64,000 bases of DNA from JALORV01 sp963791235 (GCA_963791235.1 CAWBRW010000029.1:1116001-1180000), one strand, 5' to 3'; numbered from the stretch's first letter, positions 33,133-42,667 are shown. A program made the numbers and translations. Notes: generated from the sequence alone by a model not told the origin.

Positions 33133-35160
33133 TCAGGCGAGGGCGTCGGCGACCAGTTCGGCGATATCGCGCGCGGCGACGCGGTCGTCCTTCTGTGCCA
33201 GGCCGTCACCTAACATCACCGCGCAGTACGGGCAGGCCGTCGCGACCGCGGCTGGCTGCCGTTCGAGCGCCTGCTCAGCACGCAGCACGTTGATACGCGT
33301 GCCGATCGTTTCCTCGAGCCACATGCGTCCGCCGCCAGCGCCGCAGCACATCGCATTGTCACGCGAGAGCTCGAACTCCAACGGTACGTCTTTCGAGATC
33401 GCCTGCAGCACGCGGCGCGGGGCGTCGTACTCGCCGTTGTGCCTGCCGAGGTAGCACGGCTCGTGGAAGATCACGCGTTCGTGCTTTCGTGCTGGCTTCA
33501 GTCTTCCGTCGGCGATCCACGCGTCGATCGCCTGGGTATGGTGCAGCACCTCGTAGTGGCCACCGAACTCCGGCATTTCGTTCTTCAGCGCATTGAACGC
33601 GTGCGGGTCGCAGGTGACGATGCGCTTGACGCCCAGCGTGTTCAGCGTCTCCACCAGCGCCGCGGCCAGTTGCTGGAACACCATCTCGTTGCCGAGGCGG
33701 CGCACACATTCGCCGGTGGAACCTTCCTGCGCGCCGAGGATGCCGAGCTTGATGCCCGCCGCCTGAGCGACACGCACGAAGGCGCGCGCGATCTTCTGCC
33801 CGCGCGGATCAAAGGATGAGGCGGAGCCGACGTAATAGAGGAAGTCGAGTGCTGCGACTTCGTCCGCGCTGGCGACGACAGGCAGTCCCAGTTCCTTCGC
33901 CCAGTCGCCGCGCGTCCCAGCATCGAGCCCCCACGGATTGCCCTGCGACTCGTAGGCGGCGAACACGCGATTCAGTTCGTGCGGGAACTCGCCCTCCATC
34001 ATCACCTGCCGCTGCCGCAGGCGGTAGAACTTCGGCAGGTGCTCGAGGTGAATCGGGCATGCCACTTCGCAGTAGCCGCAGGTGGTGCAGGCCCAGAGAG
34101 TGTCGGCGCTGATCGCACCGCCGACCAGCGCCGGCAGCTTGGTCGCGTCGTGGGCCTTGATCGCGTCGCGCTGCTCGACCAGATGGTGCTTGACGGCGTC
34201 GTGGACCCACTTCAAGGACAGTGGCTTGCCGGTCAGGAAGGTGGGGCAGGCATCCTTGCAGCGCCCGCACTCGGTGCAGGTGAAGGCATCGAGTCCCTCC
34301 TTCCATGTCAGGTCGAGGGCGGTCTTCGCGCCGATCTTCAAGGTGTCCGGATCGACATCGTCTGCGCTAAATGGTTCGAGGTCGACGCTCGGGACCCGAT
34401 TGGCAGGCACATCGCGCCCGAAGTACACCGTCGGCAGCGAGGTGACGATATGGAAGTGTTCGCCGATCGGCAGGATCGACAGGAAAGTGAACACGGTCGC
34501 CATCTGGACCCAGTAGAGCGCCTGGTACCCGAAGTCGATGACTCCTGCGGGCAGCGCCGACACCAGCGACGAGAGCGGGCCACCGATCCATGCCCAGGCC
34601 TGTTCGTGCGCAATCGCAGGAACCGTGGCGGCGTACTTGGCAAAGCGAAACGCGTCAAAGCCGAAGTCGGTCACCATGATGGCGAGGATCAGCGTCAGCA
34701 CGAGCAGCGCTTCGCGGTTGGGTTCGAGCCGGCGCGGGTGAATCACGAACCGTCGCCAGAATCCGTAGCCGATGGCGATCAGTACAGCGAGCTCGATCAG
34801 ATCCTTGAATGCGGTGTAGCCGGCACCAAACACGCCCGGGATCGTCGCGAGTTCGTCATAGCCAATGACGATCAGGTGCAGCTTGCGAACCAGCAGAGTC
34901 AGGAAGCCGAAGAAGATGACCGCGTGCATCAGCCCCGATTTGAAGTCCCCCGACAGCAGTCGAGACTGGCCGAAGCCCAGGCGCATCACGCGGCCAAGCC
35001 GCGTCACCGGATCATCGAGTCGGTTGTCAGCGGCGAGTGCCGCGACGATCGACAGCTTGCGCCACGCGAGTGCGCCGAATGCGGCAAAACCGGCCAGCAT
35101 CAGCAGCGTGATTCCGAACGGACTCATGGGCGTCACGGCGGGAGCAAGAGGAACGGCCAT
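33133..35160 (-). CDS. Membrane Fe-S oxidoreductase, EtfD/HdrD-like (ETF:quinone type)
   Basis: About 675 residues. The N-terminal 250 hold five or six membrane helices of the NarI-like type. Next come two 4Fe-4S ferredoxin motifs (CTECGRCKDACPTFL and CTTCGYCEVACPIHL). Two CCG domains follow (HEPCYLGRHNGEY and CCGAGGGRMWLEE are the second). This is the layout of mycobacterial EtfD, which is thought to take electrons from electron-transfer flavoprotein (fatty acid oxidation) to quinone. No etfAB genes are in the window; AidB at 23860 is a distant possible user. ATG 35160 is chosen over the TTG at 35199; neither has a strong ribosome site, and ATG 35127 is also possible. Confidence 0.87.
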   Translation of the reverse strand: MAVPLAPAVTPMSPFGITLLMLAGFAAFGALAWRKLSIVAALAADNRLDDPVTRLGRVMRLGFGQSRLLSGDFKSGLMHAVIFFGFLTLLVRKLHLIVIGYDELATIPGVFGAGYTAFKDLIELAVLIAIGYGFWRRFVIHPRRLEPNREALLVLTLILAIMVTDFGFDAFRFAKYAATVPAIAHEQAWAWIGGPLSSLVSALPAGVIDFGYQALYWVQMATVFTFLSILPIGEHFHIVTSLPTVYFGRDVPANRVPSVDLEPFSADDVDPDTLKIGAKTALDLTWKEGLDAFTCTECGRCKDACPTFLTGKPLSLKWVHDAVKHHLVEQRDAIKAHDATKLPALVGGAISADTLWACTTCGYCEVACPIHLEHLPKFYRLRQRQVMMEGEFPHELNRVFAAYESQGNPWGLDAGTRGDWAKELGLPVVASADEVAALDFLYYVGSASSFDPRGQKIARAFVRVAQAAGIKLGILGAQEGSTGECVRRLGNEMVFQQLAAALVETLNTLGVKRIVTCDPHAFNALKNEMPEFGGHYEVLHHTQAIDAWIADGRLKPARKHERVIFHEPCYLGRHNGEYDAPRRVLQAISKDVPLEFELSRDNAMCCGAGGGRMWLEETIGTRINVLRAEQALERQPAAVATACPYCAVMLGDGLAQKDDRVAARDIAELVADALA

Positions 35161-35268
35161 TGTCCGATTGCGACCGCAACACAGGCTGACGCCGATCAAC
35201 GGGCACGGTCGAGAGACCGGCCGGCCGGCGATACAGAGCGTTGAAGTGGGGTGGGTGGAGCGTGCGCG

Positions 35269-35934
35269 TCAGCGCGAGGAGGGCAGAGTGGCGACCGGGT
35301 CGCCGAGGTAGAGCGTCCAGCCCGCTCCGGAAACTCGTTCCTCTACGCAGATGCCCTGCGGGCATGCACCCATGCGGAACTGATCCTGGTCGGCAGGAAA
35401 CCGCACGGCCGCCGAGGGGTCCGCGCCCTTGCGGTACCGCGTCAGCGAGGCGTCGTCGGATGCTCCGGTCTGCCAGGTCGCCACGCCATCGCGGACCGTC
35501 ATGGCGGTCACGCGGAGGTCGGTCACAGCGACGGACCGGTAGTTGCGGCGCTCGATGGTACCGACCACGAACACATAGCGCGGCCCGGCGGCGCTGTCGT
35601 GCTTGCCGAGCAACAGACCGAACACGTCGTAGCCATCCCGCTCAGCGACGAAGGACTCGACATCGGTCGCCGCGAAGACGATCTGCCCCGGCCGCAGTAC
35701 TGCAGACGAGCGCAGGCCTGGCATCTGCGAGAGCACGGACGGATCACCGCTTCCCGCCTGCGCCATGTGCTGCCCCAGCCGACGCTGCCACTCGGTGATC
35801 ACGGTCATAGCGGTGGCGTCCGGCATGTCGCCGCCGGACGCCGGGGCTGCAGGGCGAGGAGCGTACGTTGCGCAGCCGTTCAACAACACTGCGAGCAGCA
35901 TGGCCGCGAGCAGGCGAGGGGTGGCAAGCAGCAT
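35269..35934 (-). CDS. Lipoprotein of unknown function
   Basis: About 221 residues with a lipobox (LLAVLLNGCATYAP), so a lipidated envelope protein. The mature part has a Cys pair near the end (GACPQGICVEE) and no recognised domain. ATG 35934 lies 5 bp after the stop of the ankyrin gene, so it is translated with it; the longer upstream frame lies inside that gene. Cotranscription with the ankyrin protein and the lipid-synthesis operon suggests an envelope role. Confidence 0.72.
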   Translation of the reverse strand: MLLATPRLLAAMLLAVLLNGCATYAPRPAAPASGGDMPDATAMTVITEWQRRLGQHMAQAGSGDPSVLSQMPGLRSSAVLRPGQIVFAATDVESFVAERDGYDVFGLLLGKHDSAAGPRYVFVVGTIERRNYRSVAVTDLRVTAMTVRDGVATWQTGASDDASLTRYRKGADPSAAVRFPADQDQFRMGACPQGICVEERVSGAGWTLYLGDPVATLPSSR

Positions 35935-35938
35935 CGCG

Positions 35939-37846
35939 CTATTCCTTCTGCGGCCGGGCGTCGGCCTCGGAAGCGGTTTGCGCCGTGTCCGGCCCCTGCA
36001 GCGCAGTCGTTCGATATGCCAACGTGCCATCAGGCGCAGTCTCTACAGGAGTCGATTCGCCACGGGCCAGTCGGCTCAAGTGTTCCGCGGTACTCCATTG
36101 CCACTGGCTTCGCGCCAGGTCGTACGGCGTTGCACCCGCGGCGTTGCGCGCCTGCAGATCCGCTCCCGCTCGTACGAGCATGACGGCAAGCGCCGCCTGG
36201 CCACCGCGCGCTGCCAGATGCAGCGGCGTATTGCCGCCATCGCTGGCGGCCCGCGGATCCGCGCCGACAGCCAACAGCAGTTGCATCAACGGAGCGTTGG
36301 CGCGCAGCGCCGCTTCGTGCAGCGGCGTCCTGCCGAACAGGTCGTGCGTGTTCGGATTGGCGCCCGCTTTCAGCAGAATGGAGGCGATGTCGGCCTTGCC
36401 GCTCGACGCGGCGAGCATCAGCGGAGTCACGCCGTAGTTCGCGGCACGGTTCGGATCCGCGCCGCGGGCAATAAGTTCCTGCACCGTTGTGCTGCTGCCC
36501 GCGCGTGTGGCTGCATGCAGGGGCGTCTCGCCATCGATATCTGCCGCGTTGACCTCGCCCGGTGCAAGGGTCAACTGCTTTACCGCGGCCGCGTCGCCGG
36601 ACCGGGCGGCCCACCAGACAGTGCTGCGGCCGAGCGCGTCGGGGCTCTCTGAGCGGCCCGGCCGGGCCATCGTGTCCGGTTCCGTGAAGCACACGGCGGC
36701 CATCGTGACGGCACCCTTTTCGTTGGATTCGTGGCCGTAGTCGACTCCGTAGTAAGTTGCCAGTTCGCGTTCGATCGCCTCGAACTGTGCCCGCCCGCGG
36801 GGCTGGCCGCGCCCGTCCCGGTACCAGTCGATCGCGTCGGCGCAGCGCTCGCGCATCAGCGTCCTGATGCGGCCGCTGGTGTAGCGCACGAACTTGTTGG
36901 GATTCAGGACTTCGTTCCAGTGCGGCGTGATGAATGCGGTAAGAAAGTCCGAGTCCGGTTGTGCCTGCACGCGCCAGAACTGGCCATTGCGAACCAGCAT
37001 CGGCGGCATCGTCCTCGACCCGACACGGATCGTTTCCGTCAGGTTGCGATAGAACTGCATGCCGGCGAAATCAGCGGCCAGGTCGCCATTGGAGTGAATG
37101 CCGGTGGTCATGATGCCCAGCACGCCATCTTCGGACGTCAGCAGGTTGCGGGACGTCGATGCGATCGCCGACTTGATCGCCTCCTGTTCAGGCAGGCCGC
37201 GCTTGATGCGCCGTTCGTACTTCGAGTGATAGATACGGCCGACATTGATGAAGTGGACCAGCTTGTCGGTACCGAATACCTCGCCGCCGGCGCTGACAGT
37301 GCCGGCCCGGAAGAAGGTCCGTACCGCCTTGGTCAGATCGATGACCAGCAGCGGATCGTCATAGATCGATTGCATCGGCCGGTACATCGTCACCAGTCCG
37401 GGAAACTGCGACTGCACGGGTTCCGAGATCAGTTGGGCATCGAGGAGTTCGTTCGCCGGTATCGCGGCGAAGACGTGTTCCCAGACTTTCCCGGCGATGA
37501 ATTCCGATGACTGCAGTTCCGCCAGGGGAGTCGTTGTCGGCTGGCCTTCGAGCGTCGCGCTGATGGCCTCATTCGTCTCGGCAACTGCCCCGACGATGGC
37601 GTTGTAGAAGATCCGCGAGAAATATGGGCCAAGGTCGGCGAAGTTTCGCCCGACGGGCAAGGTGTACTGCTCTGACTCGTGCGCCTGCGCTGGCGGCGCC
37701 GGTGTCAGAACCAAACCGCAGGTCGCCAGCAGTGCCGCCAGTACGCCGGCTCGGCGACGTTCGGAGCGACGCGGGACCGCAGTTCCGCGCAAGAAGACAA
37801 CCGGGGAGGAATTCCGCTGCATCACTTTCGCTGTTCCGCACGCCAT
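35939..37846 (-). CDS. Exported ankyrin-repeat protein with uncharacterised N-terminal domain
   Basis: A 635-residue exported protein. The signal peptide ends about PPAQAHE. Residues about 55-400 form a domain I do not recognise, with conserved-looking TDKLVHFINVGRIYHSKYER and GIHSNGDLAADFAGMQFYR. From about 425 there are at least four ankyrin repeats (GETPLHAATRAG, GVTPLMLAASSG, GRTPLHEAALRA, GNTPLHLAARGG). The C-terminal 50 residues are low complexity. GAGG lies 6 bp before ATG 37846. It begins 64 bp after the acyltransferase fusion gene on the same strand and is followed by a lipoprotein gene. Probably a periplasmic interaction scaffold. Confidence 0.82.
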   Translation of the reverse strand: MACGTAKVMQRNSSPVVFLRGTAVPRRSERRRAGVLAALLATCGLVLTPAPPAQAHESEQYTLPVGRNFADLGPYFSRIFYNAIVGAVAETNEAISATLEGQPTTTPLAELQSSEFIAGKVWEHVFAAIPANELLDAQLISEPVQSQFPGLVTMYRPMQSIYDDPLLVIDLTKAVRTFFRAGTVSAGGEVFGTDKLVHFINVGRIYHSKYERRIKRGLPEQEAIKSAIASTSRNLLTSEDGVLGIMTTGIHSNGDLAADFAGMQFYRNLTETIRVGSRTMPPMLVRNGQFWRVQAQPDSDFLTAFITPHWNEVLNPNKFVRYTSGRIRTLMRERCADAIDWYRDGRGQPRGRAQFEAIERELATYYGVDYGHESNEKGAVTMAAVCFTEPDTMARPGRSESPDALGRSTVWWAARSGDAAAVKQLTLAPGEVNAADIDGETPLHAATRAGSSTTVQELIARGADPNRAANYGVTPLMLAASSGKADIASILLKAGANPNTHDLFGRTPLHEAALRANAPLMQLLLAVGADPRAASDGGNTPLHLAARGGQAALAVMLVRAGADLQARNAAGATPYDLARSQWQWSTAEHLSRLARGESTPVETAPDGTLAYRTTALQGPDTAQTASEADARPQKE

Positions 37847-37910
37847 GGGCTGCCTCGCAGCCCGGCGAGTGTGAAGATTTTACCGCCGCCGCCGGCAGAT
37901 TTCGTGATGT

Positions 37911-39167
37911 TCAAGACCCGCCGCGGTGGGTTCGTTCCGGCCAGGGCTTCCAGCGGCGATGAACCCACCACCATTGTTCGGGCCGGCGCACGATCATGCG
38001 CTCCAGCGCCCGGTTATACGACCGCGTAGTCAGCCGGATCGCTTCGTTCGTATCGGAATGCTCGGTAGGCAGGATTTGTGCCTCAAAGCGCAGGACGTGC
38101 TGTCCATTGGGTTCGCGCCAGCTCGACGCCGGGACGACGGGCGCGCCGGTCGTCAGAGCGATGACAGCCAGGCTGCGAAACGTTCCAGCAGGGTGGCCAA
38201 AGAACTCCGCCAGCACACCGTCCTTGCGATTGGCGTGCTGGTCGAACGGGAAGACGACCAGGTCGCCCGCCGCCAGCCGATCAAGAATGGCGTCGAGACC
38301 GCCGCGCTTGGGTAGCACCCCGAAACCGGCCTTGCGGAAGCGGCGGGTCACGAGTCGATCGAGCCATTCGGGCCGGATCGGACGACGAACGAAGTGGAAG
38401 CGCCCGTGAGCCTGGGGGAACTGCGCCAGGCCTGCGGCCGTGGCGACTTCGAAATTGCCGAAGTGTCCCGTCAGCACCAGAACACCATTGCCGAGTTCGT
38501 GGGCGGTCAACAGTGCCTCGAGGTTCTCGACCCGCACCATCGCCAGGCGTCGTGCCTGAGGCAGCCACGGAAACCACACGAACTCCCAGAGCAGCCGGCC
38601 GAGATGTCCGTAGTGTGCTTGCGCCAGCCGTTCGATTTCGCTGTCGTCGACGACCTCGCCGTAGACACGGCGGAGATTGTCGAGCACGACCTTGCGGCGG
38701 AACGGCAGCAGCCGATACAGCAGTCGCGCGGCACGCGACGGTGCGGCACGATCGGCCTGGGCCAGTGCGACTGCCGACGCCTGTGTACGGTCGTGGGTCA
38801 GCGAGATGCTGATTGAACGCAGGCGATTGCGTCCGAGTGCAACCTGGGCGTCCTCGCTCAGCTCGATGGCGGGCGCGCCGTAGGGATCGCGTCGCACCGA
38901 GAAATCGGTTGGCCCGAGCGCGCCTAGCGCCGCTTCGCGCGGGAAGAGCTTGACGCAGGCTTCCTTCGCGGCAAAGCGCGCCGCCAGGCTGGCGGCCCGC
39001 CCAGCGCCTTCGCCGGCGTCAGCCAGTTCCTGCGGGGAGAAGAGCTTCAGCAGATCGCTTGCTGGCGTTTCGGCCAGCAGCCGCTCGATGCGTGCGACGT
39101 CGACGGAATCGACGCCGCAGCGGGTCGTACCTTGCTGTGCTGCCGGTGCGTCCGGCAGGGCGGTCAC
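37911..39167 (-). CDS. Holo-ACP synthase fused to LpxL/HtrB-like acyltransferase
   Basis: A 418-residue fusion. Residues about 15-130 are an AcpS-type phosphopantetheinyl transferase: GVDSVDVARIERLL (Mg-binding Asp), FAAKEACVKLF (catalytic Glu/Lys) and ISLTHDRTQASAVAL. Residues about 140-418 are a lysophospholipid/lipid A-type acyltransferase with the HX4E motif in LVLTGHFGNFEVAT. The first half would activate the operon's carrier protein at 42668, the second would pass its acyl chain to a lipid acceptor at the inner membrane. The start is GTG 39167, overlapping the preceding stop (GTGA). The frame is open much further upstream, but that part is antisense-like noise inside the ketosynthase gene. 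Confidence 0.85.
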   Translation of the reverse strand: MTALPDAPAAQQGTTRCGVDSVDVARIERLLAETPASDLLKLFSPQELADAGEGAGRAASLAARFAAKEACVKLFPREAALGALGPTDFSVRRDPYGAPAIELSEDAQVALGRNRLRSISISLTHDRTQASAVALAQADRAAPSRAARLLYRLLPFRRKVVLDNLRRVYGEVVDDSEIERLAQAHYGHLGRLLWEFVWFPWLPQARRLAMVRVENLEALLTAHELGNGVLVLTGHFGNFEVATAAGLAQFPQAHGRFHFVRRPIRPEWLDRLVTRRFRKAGFGVLPKRGGLDAILDRLAAGDLVVFPFDQHANRKDGVLAEFFGHPAGTFRSLAVIALTTGAPVVPASSWREPNGQHVLRFEAQILPTEHSDTNEAIRLTTRSYNRALERMIVRRPEQWWWVHRRWKPWPERTHRGGS

Positions 39168-40444
39168 GACGCCGTCGCGCGCAACAGGCAGGCGGCGTTC
39201 GTGCCGCCGAAACCGCGCGACAGCAGCAGCGCGATATCGCTGCGCGGGACGCGATGTTCGCGCGCGGCGTTGAGTGCACTGCAGGCGGGATCGAGAGCAC
39301 TCAGCGCGGCGATGCCGGGCACGACCCGGGCGCGCAGTGCCGCCAGCCCGACGGTGGCCTCGGCCAGCCCGGAAGCCGCCAGCAGGTGTCCGAAGGACCA
39401 CTTGAATGCCGTCACCGGGGGCATGTCGGTGCCGAATACGCGAGCCAGTGCGCGGGCTTCCGATACGTCCGAGTTCGCGGTGCCATTGCCGTGCGCGATG
39501 ATCATGCCGACGTCGGCCGGAGCCAGGTTCGCCGCTTCGAGTGCCGCCTGGATCGCGCGCACCAGGCCATCACCGTCTTCGCTGACCGGCAGCAGGCCCA
39601 GTCCGTCGCTGCCGTTGCCGGCGCCGAGGAACTCGCCGAGAACTGTTGCACTGCGCTCCTGCGCTGCAGTCTCGGTCTCCAGCACCAGCGCGGCGGCGCC
39701 TTCCCCCATCACGCTGCCATCGTGGCGCGCATCGAACGGCCGCAGCGCTTCATGCGAGAGCAGGCCGATCTGGTCGTAGTACAGAATCGTCTGGGGCTCG
39801 ATCTCGGCATCGTGCGCAGCGGCGACAGCGCGTGTGCACTCGCCGGCACGCAAGGATTCGGCAGCCTCTGCGATCGCCAGCGTCCCGCTGATGCTGTGGT
39901 TCGTGATGCAGGCGTTGGGCCCCTTAAGGCCGTGACGGATGCCGACGTGGCCGAGCACGTTGTTCGGCAGCGAGCGCAGCAGCCACATCGGATTCACCGT
40001 CGCCGAAAGTTCCCGGCCGAAGGTTTCGAGGCTGCCCGCCGAGGTGGCAATCAATGGCAGGTAGTCGTACTGATTGGCAAACGCACCTCCCCCGCAGCCG
40101 ACGAAGACACCGGTTGCGTCTGCAAACCGCGTGGCCGCTGCCTCGTCGAGCGCAGCTCGCCATGCGGCGAAGCCTGACTGCTCGATCGCCCGGTCGGCGG
40201 CAAAAAGTCCGAACACATCAGTACGCCGAATGAACTTCAGCAACTTGCGGTCGCCGGTCAGCGCCCCGGCGTTGTAATCACCGACTTCGGCGGCGATCTT
40301 CACCGGCCATTGGCTGGCATCCCACTGTTCGATCGGGCGGATCGACGTGCGGCCCGCGAGGATCGCTTCGAGCACCTCGTCCGGCGAGCGACCGGAGCCG
40401 CAGATCACGCCGGCGCCGGTGATGAGTATGCGTTCCGGTTTCAT
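39164..40444 (-). CDS. Ketosynthase-like subunit with Ser in place of catalytic Cys (KS-beta/chain-length type)
   Basis: A 426-residue thiolase-fold protein of the FabF group. Where active ketosynthases have TACxSG, this reads NHSISGTLA, so the nucleophilic Cys is Ser; a Cys five residues earlier (NAC) is not in the right place. Both His regions persist (AHGNGTANSD and FGHLLAASG), as does the C-terminal FGGTNAACL. Such non-condensing partners form heterodimers with an active ketosynthase and set chain length (CLF) or decarboxylate malonyl-ACP. It follows the active ketosynthase gene by 16 bp. A plain FabF with an unusual active site cannot be excluded. Confidence 0.85.
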   Translation of the reverse strand: MKPERILITGAGVICGSGRSPDEVLEAILAGRTSIRPIEQWDASQWPVKIAAEVGDYNAGALTGDRKLLKFIRRTDVFGLFAADRAIEQSGFAAWRAALDEAAATRFADATGVFVGCGGGAFANQYDYLPLIATSAGSLETFGRELSATVNPMWLLRSLPNNVLGHVGIRHGLKGPNACITNHSISGTLAIAEAAESLRAGECTRAVAAAHDAEIEPQTILYYDQIGLLSHEALRPFDARHDGSVMGEGAAALVLETETAAQERSATVLGEFLGAGNGSDGLGLLPVSEDGDGLVRAIQAALEAANLAPADVGMIIAHGNGTANSDVSEARALARVFGTDMPPVTAFKWSFGHLLAASGLAEATVGLAALRARVVPGIAALSALDPACSALNAAREHRVPRSDIALLLSRGFGGTNAACLLRATAS

Positions 40445-40460
40445 GTTCGCCAGTTGCGCG

Positions 40461-41786
40461 TCAGCGGCCGCTCGCGACGAGTGCGTCGGCATCTTCCGGG
40501 TGGCGGAACGCCAGGCAGCTGTTGGATCCGCCGAAGCCCAGTGAATTCGAGAGCGCAATTCGGATACGCCGCTCCCGCGGCGCGCCACGCACCACGTCGA
40601 CGTCGCAGTCCGGATCGAGCTCGCGCAGATTGGCGTTGACCGGCAACGTGCTGTTGTGGATCGCGAGCGCGCAGACGGCCGCCTCGACGGCACCCGCGGC
40701 TGCAATCAGATGGCCCATGACGCTCTTGGTCGAGCTCACGGCAACCTTGCGCCAGTCCGCACCGAACACCGCCCGGACGGCCGCGCATTCGCTGCGGTCG
40801 TTCATCGGGGTCGAGGTCCCGTGTGCATTCAGGTAACTGATGTCGTCGAGCGTGGCGCCGGCGTCGGCGATCGCCGCGCGCATCGCCTGGATCGGGCCGT
40901 CGCCGGACGGATGCGAGTCGGTGATGCGATAGCTCGACAGCGAATTGCCGTCACCGGCCAGCTCGGCATAGATGCGCGCACCGCGCCGCCGCGCCGCTTC
41001 CCATTCCTCGAGCACCAGGAAGCCGGCGCCCTCGCCAAGCACGAAGCCGTTGCGTGACGCATCGAACGGGCGGCTCGCGTGCTCCGGGATGTCGTTGTCC
41101 GGCGACACCGCATTGAGCAGGCAGAAGCCGGCGAGGCCAACCGGATTGATCATCGAATCGAAACCGCCGGCCAACACGCGATCGGCGACACCACGGCGTA
41201 TGAGTTTCATCGCGGTGCCAACAGCCTGGCCACCTGACGCGCAGGCAGTGTGGACCGAGCTCGAGTAACCGCGCATGCCGAAGACGCGCATCAGCAGTGC
41301 AGCGCCGGCCGAAGACTGGCTGCGGCAGAAGGTGAGCGGATCGGCAGCCGAGCCGTGCGCGGCGAGCAGCCGCCCGGGCTCGAGTTCCCCGTTGCTGGCG
41401 GCTTCCTGCTGTACCTCAGCCAGTTCGTCGTAGGTGACGCCCATCATGCCGGTGCCGACAACGCAGCCCCAGCGCGTGGCTGTGTCTGCCGTCGGGCGGA
41501 TTCCGGCATCAGCGAACGCCTGCGACGCGGCCACGAGCGCGAAGCGGTGCGATCGGTTGGCGAGCTTCAGCAGCTTGCGGTCGCCGGCAGCCTGTTCGAC
41601 GAGCTCCGACGACAGATTCTTCACTTCGGCGGCAATGCGCACCGGGAACCCGCTGGCATCGAAGTTCGTGATCGGCGCGACCCCGCTGCGCGCCGCGAGC
41701 AGGGCTGACCACGTCGCAGCGACGTCATTGCCGGCCGGAGTCACGAGGCCGAGCCCGGTGATCGCGACGCGGCGGCGTTGAATCAT
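40461..41786 (-). CDS. Beta-ketoacyl-ACP synthase II-like (active, KS-alpha type)
   Basis: A 441-residue condensing enzyme with a complete triad: Cys in VHTACASGGQAVG, His in NAHGTSTPMND, His in KSVMGHLIAAAG, and the closing SNSLGFGGSNSCL. It extends acyl-ACP chains with malonyl-ACP in the cytoplasm. ATG 41786 overlaps the stop of the dehydratase gene (ATGA), giving translational coupling. Paired with the Cys-less partner downstream, it probably acts as a heterodimer. The longer frame upstream of the ATG lies inside the dehydratase gene and is not real. Confidence 0.92.
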   Translation of the reverse strand: MIQRRRVAITGLGLVTPAGNDVAATWSALLAARSGVAPITNFDASGFPVRIAAEVKNLSSELVEQAAGDRKLLKLANRSHRFALVAASQAFADAGIRPTADTATRWGCVVGTGMMGVTYDELAEVQQEAASNGELEPGRLLAAHGSAADPLTFCRSQSSAGAALLMRVFGMRGYSSSVHTACASGGQAVGTAMKLIRRGVADRVLAGGFDSMINPVGLAGFCLLNAVSPDNDIPEHASRPFDASRNGFVLGEGAGFLVLEEWEAARRRGARIYAELAGDGNSLSSYRITDSHPSGDGPIQAMRAAIADAGATLDDISYLNAHGTSTPMNDRSECAAVRAVFGADWRKVAVSSTKSVMGHLIAAAGAVEAAVCALAIHNSTLPVNANLRELDPDCDVDVVRGAPRERRIRIALSNSLGFGGSNSCLAFRHPEDADALVASGR

Positions 41787-42637
41787 GTCGTGACCTTCGA
41801 AGCGGTCACCATCTCGATGCGGCCGGTCGCGACGGTCTTGCCATCGTTGCGAGCAGCGAGCTTCAACTGTGCGCGCTCGCCTTCGACGGCAAGCAGTTCG
41901 ATCACGAGTTCGAGCGCCGTGCAAGGAGTGGTGAACGAACGGATCTTGATGTTGCTGACGCGTGACGGCATCAGTGTGCTGGCAGCCTGTCCCGGCATGG
42001 CTTCGCCCGCCACCTCGGCGGAGAGTGTCGCCATCGCGTCGATCAACAGAGTCCCCGGAAACACGGGACGGCGTGGGAAGTGATCCGCAAAATATGAAAC
42101 TTCATCCTGGCCGGGAACCTGCAGCCGGGCGCGCAGCCTCCGTCCGGCCTCGTGCTCGATCGGCTCGAGTTGCGGCGCCGGTACGCCGGTAAACCGGCCC
42201 GGGCTGGCGCCAGCGTCGCAGAGCGTCGCGAAATCGGCACGCATCACGTCGGGTGCATCGAACTCGTCCATCGGCAGCATCGGTCCGACGCAGTCGACCA
42301 GTTCGAGCGCGCAGGTGCCGTCGATGAATGCGCGGCCACTGTAGGCGACGGCCTCGGCATCGCACCGCGCCAGGTCCGCTTCCAGCGTCAGCGTCTGGCC
42401 AGGCACGGCGATTCGGTGGTAGCGCGTTTCGGCTGCGATGCCTGCCACCGGGCGCCACGCGAAGTCCAGCTCTGCCATCGCGGCCCACGCGGCAAGCTGT
42501 CCGACGGCCTCGGCCATCAGGGAGGCGGGGAATCGGCTGGCGTTGGAAGGCACCGTGTACTCGCCTTCGATGTGGCGACCCGAACTACGCGTGATGCGGT
42601 CGACAAAGGAGAAGGCGCGAAAGCGCTCGCTCGTCAT
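41783..42637 (-). CDS. Double-hotdog 3-hydroxyacyl-ACP dehydratase (FabZ/FabA-like)
   Basis: A 284-residue protein with two hotdog domains. The first (1-130) has ASRFPASLMAEAVGQLAAWAAM but lacks the catalytic His. The second (150-284) carries the FabZ-type DHFPRRPVFPGTLLIDAM with catalytic His. It should remove water from 3-hydroxyacyl-ACP, giving enoyl-ACP for the FabL-like reductase encoded three genes upstream. It begins 30 bp after the carrier protein gene. One active and one structural half is a common layout for double-hotdog dehydratases. Confidence 0.85.
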   Translation of the reverse strand: MTSERFRAFSFVDRITRSSGRHIEGEYTVPSNASRFPASLMAEAVGQLAAWAAMAELDFAWRPVAGIAAETRYHRIAVPGQTLTLEADLARCDAEAVAYSGRAFIDGTCALELVDCVGPMLPMDEFDAPDVMRADFATLCDAGASPGRFTGVPAPQLEPIEHEAGRRLRARLQVPGQDEVSYFADHFPRRPVFPGTLLIDAMATLSAEVAGEAMPGQAASTLMPSRVSNIKIRSFTTPCTALELVIELLAVEGERAQLKLAARNDGKTVATGRIEMVTASKVTT

Positions 42638-42667
42638 TGCCCTGCTGCCGTATGCCGCGGTGTCGTG

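Noticed and set aside
33979..35244. 421-codon open frame on the + strand
   Set aside because: Antisense to the Fe-S oxidoreductase, which has both ferredoxin and CCG motifs.
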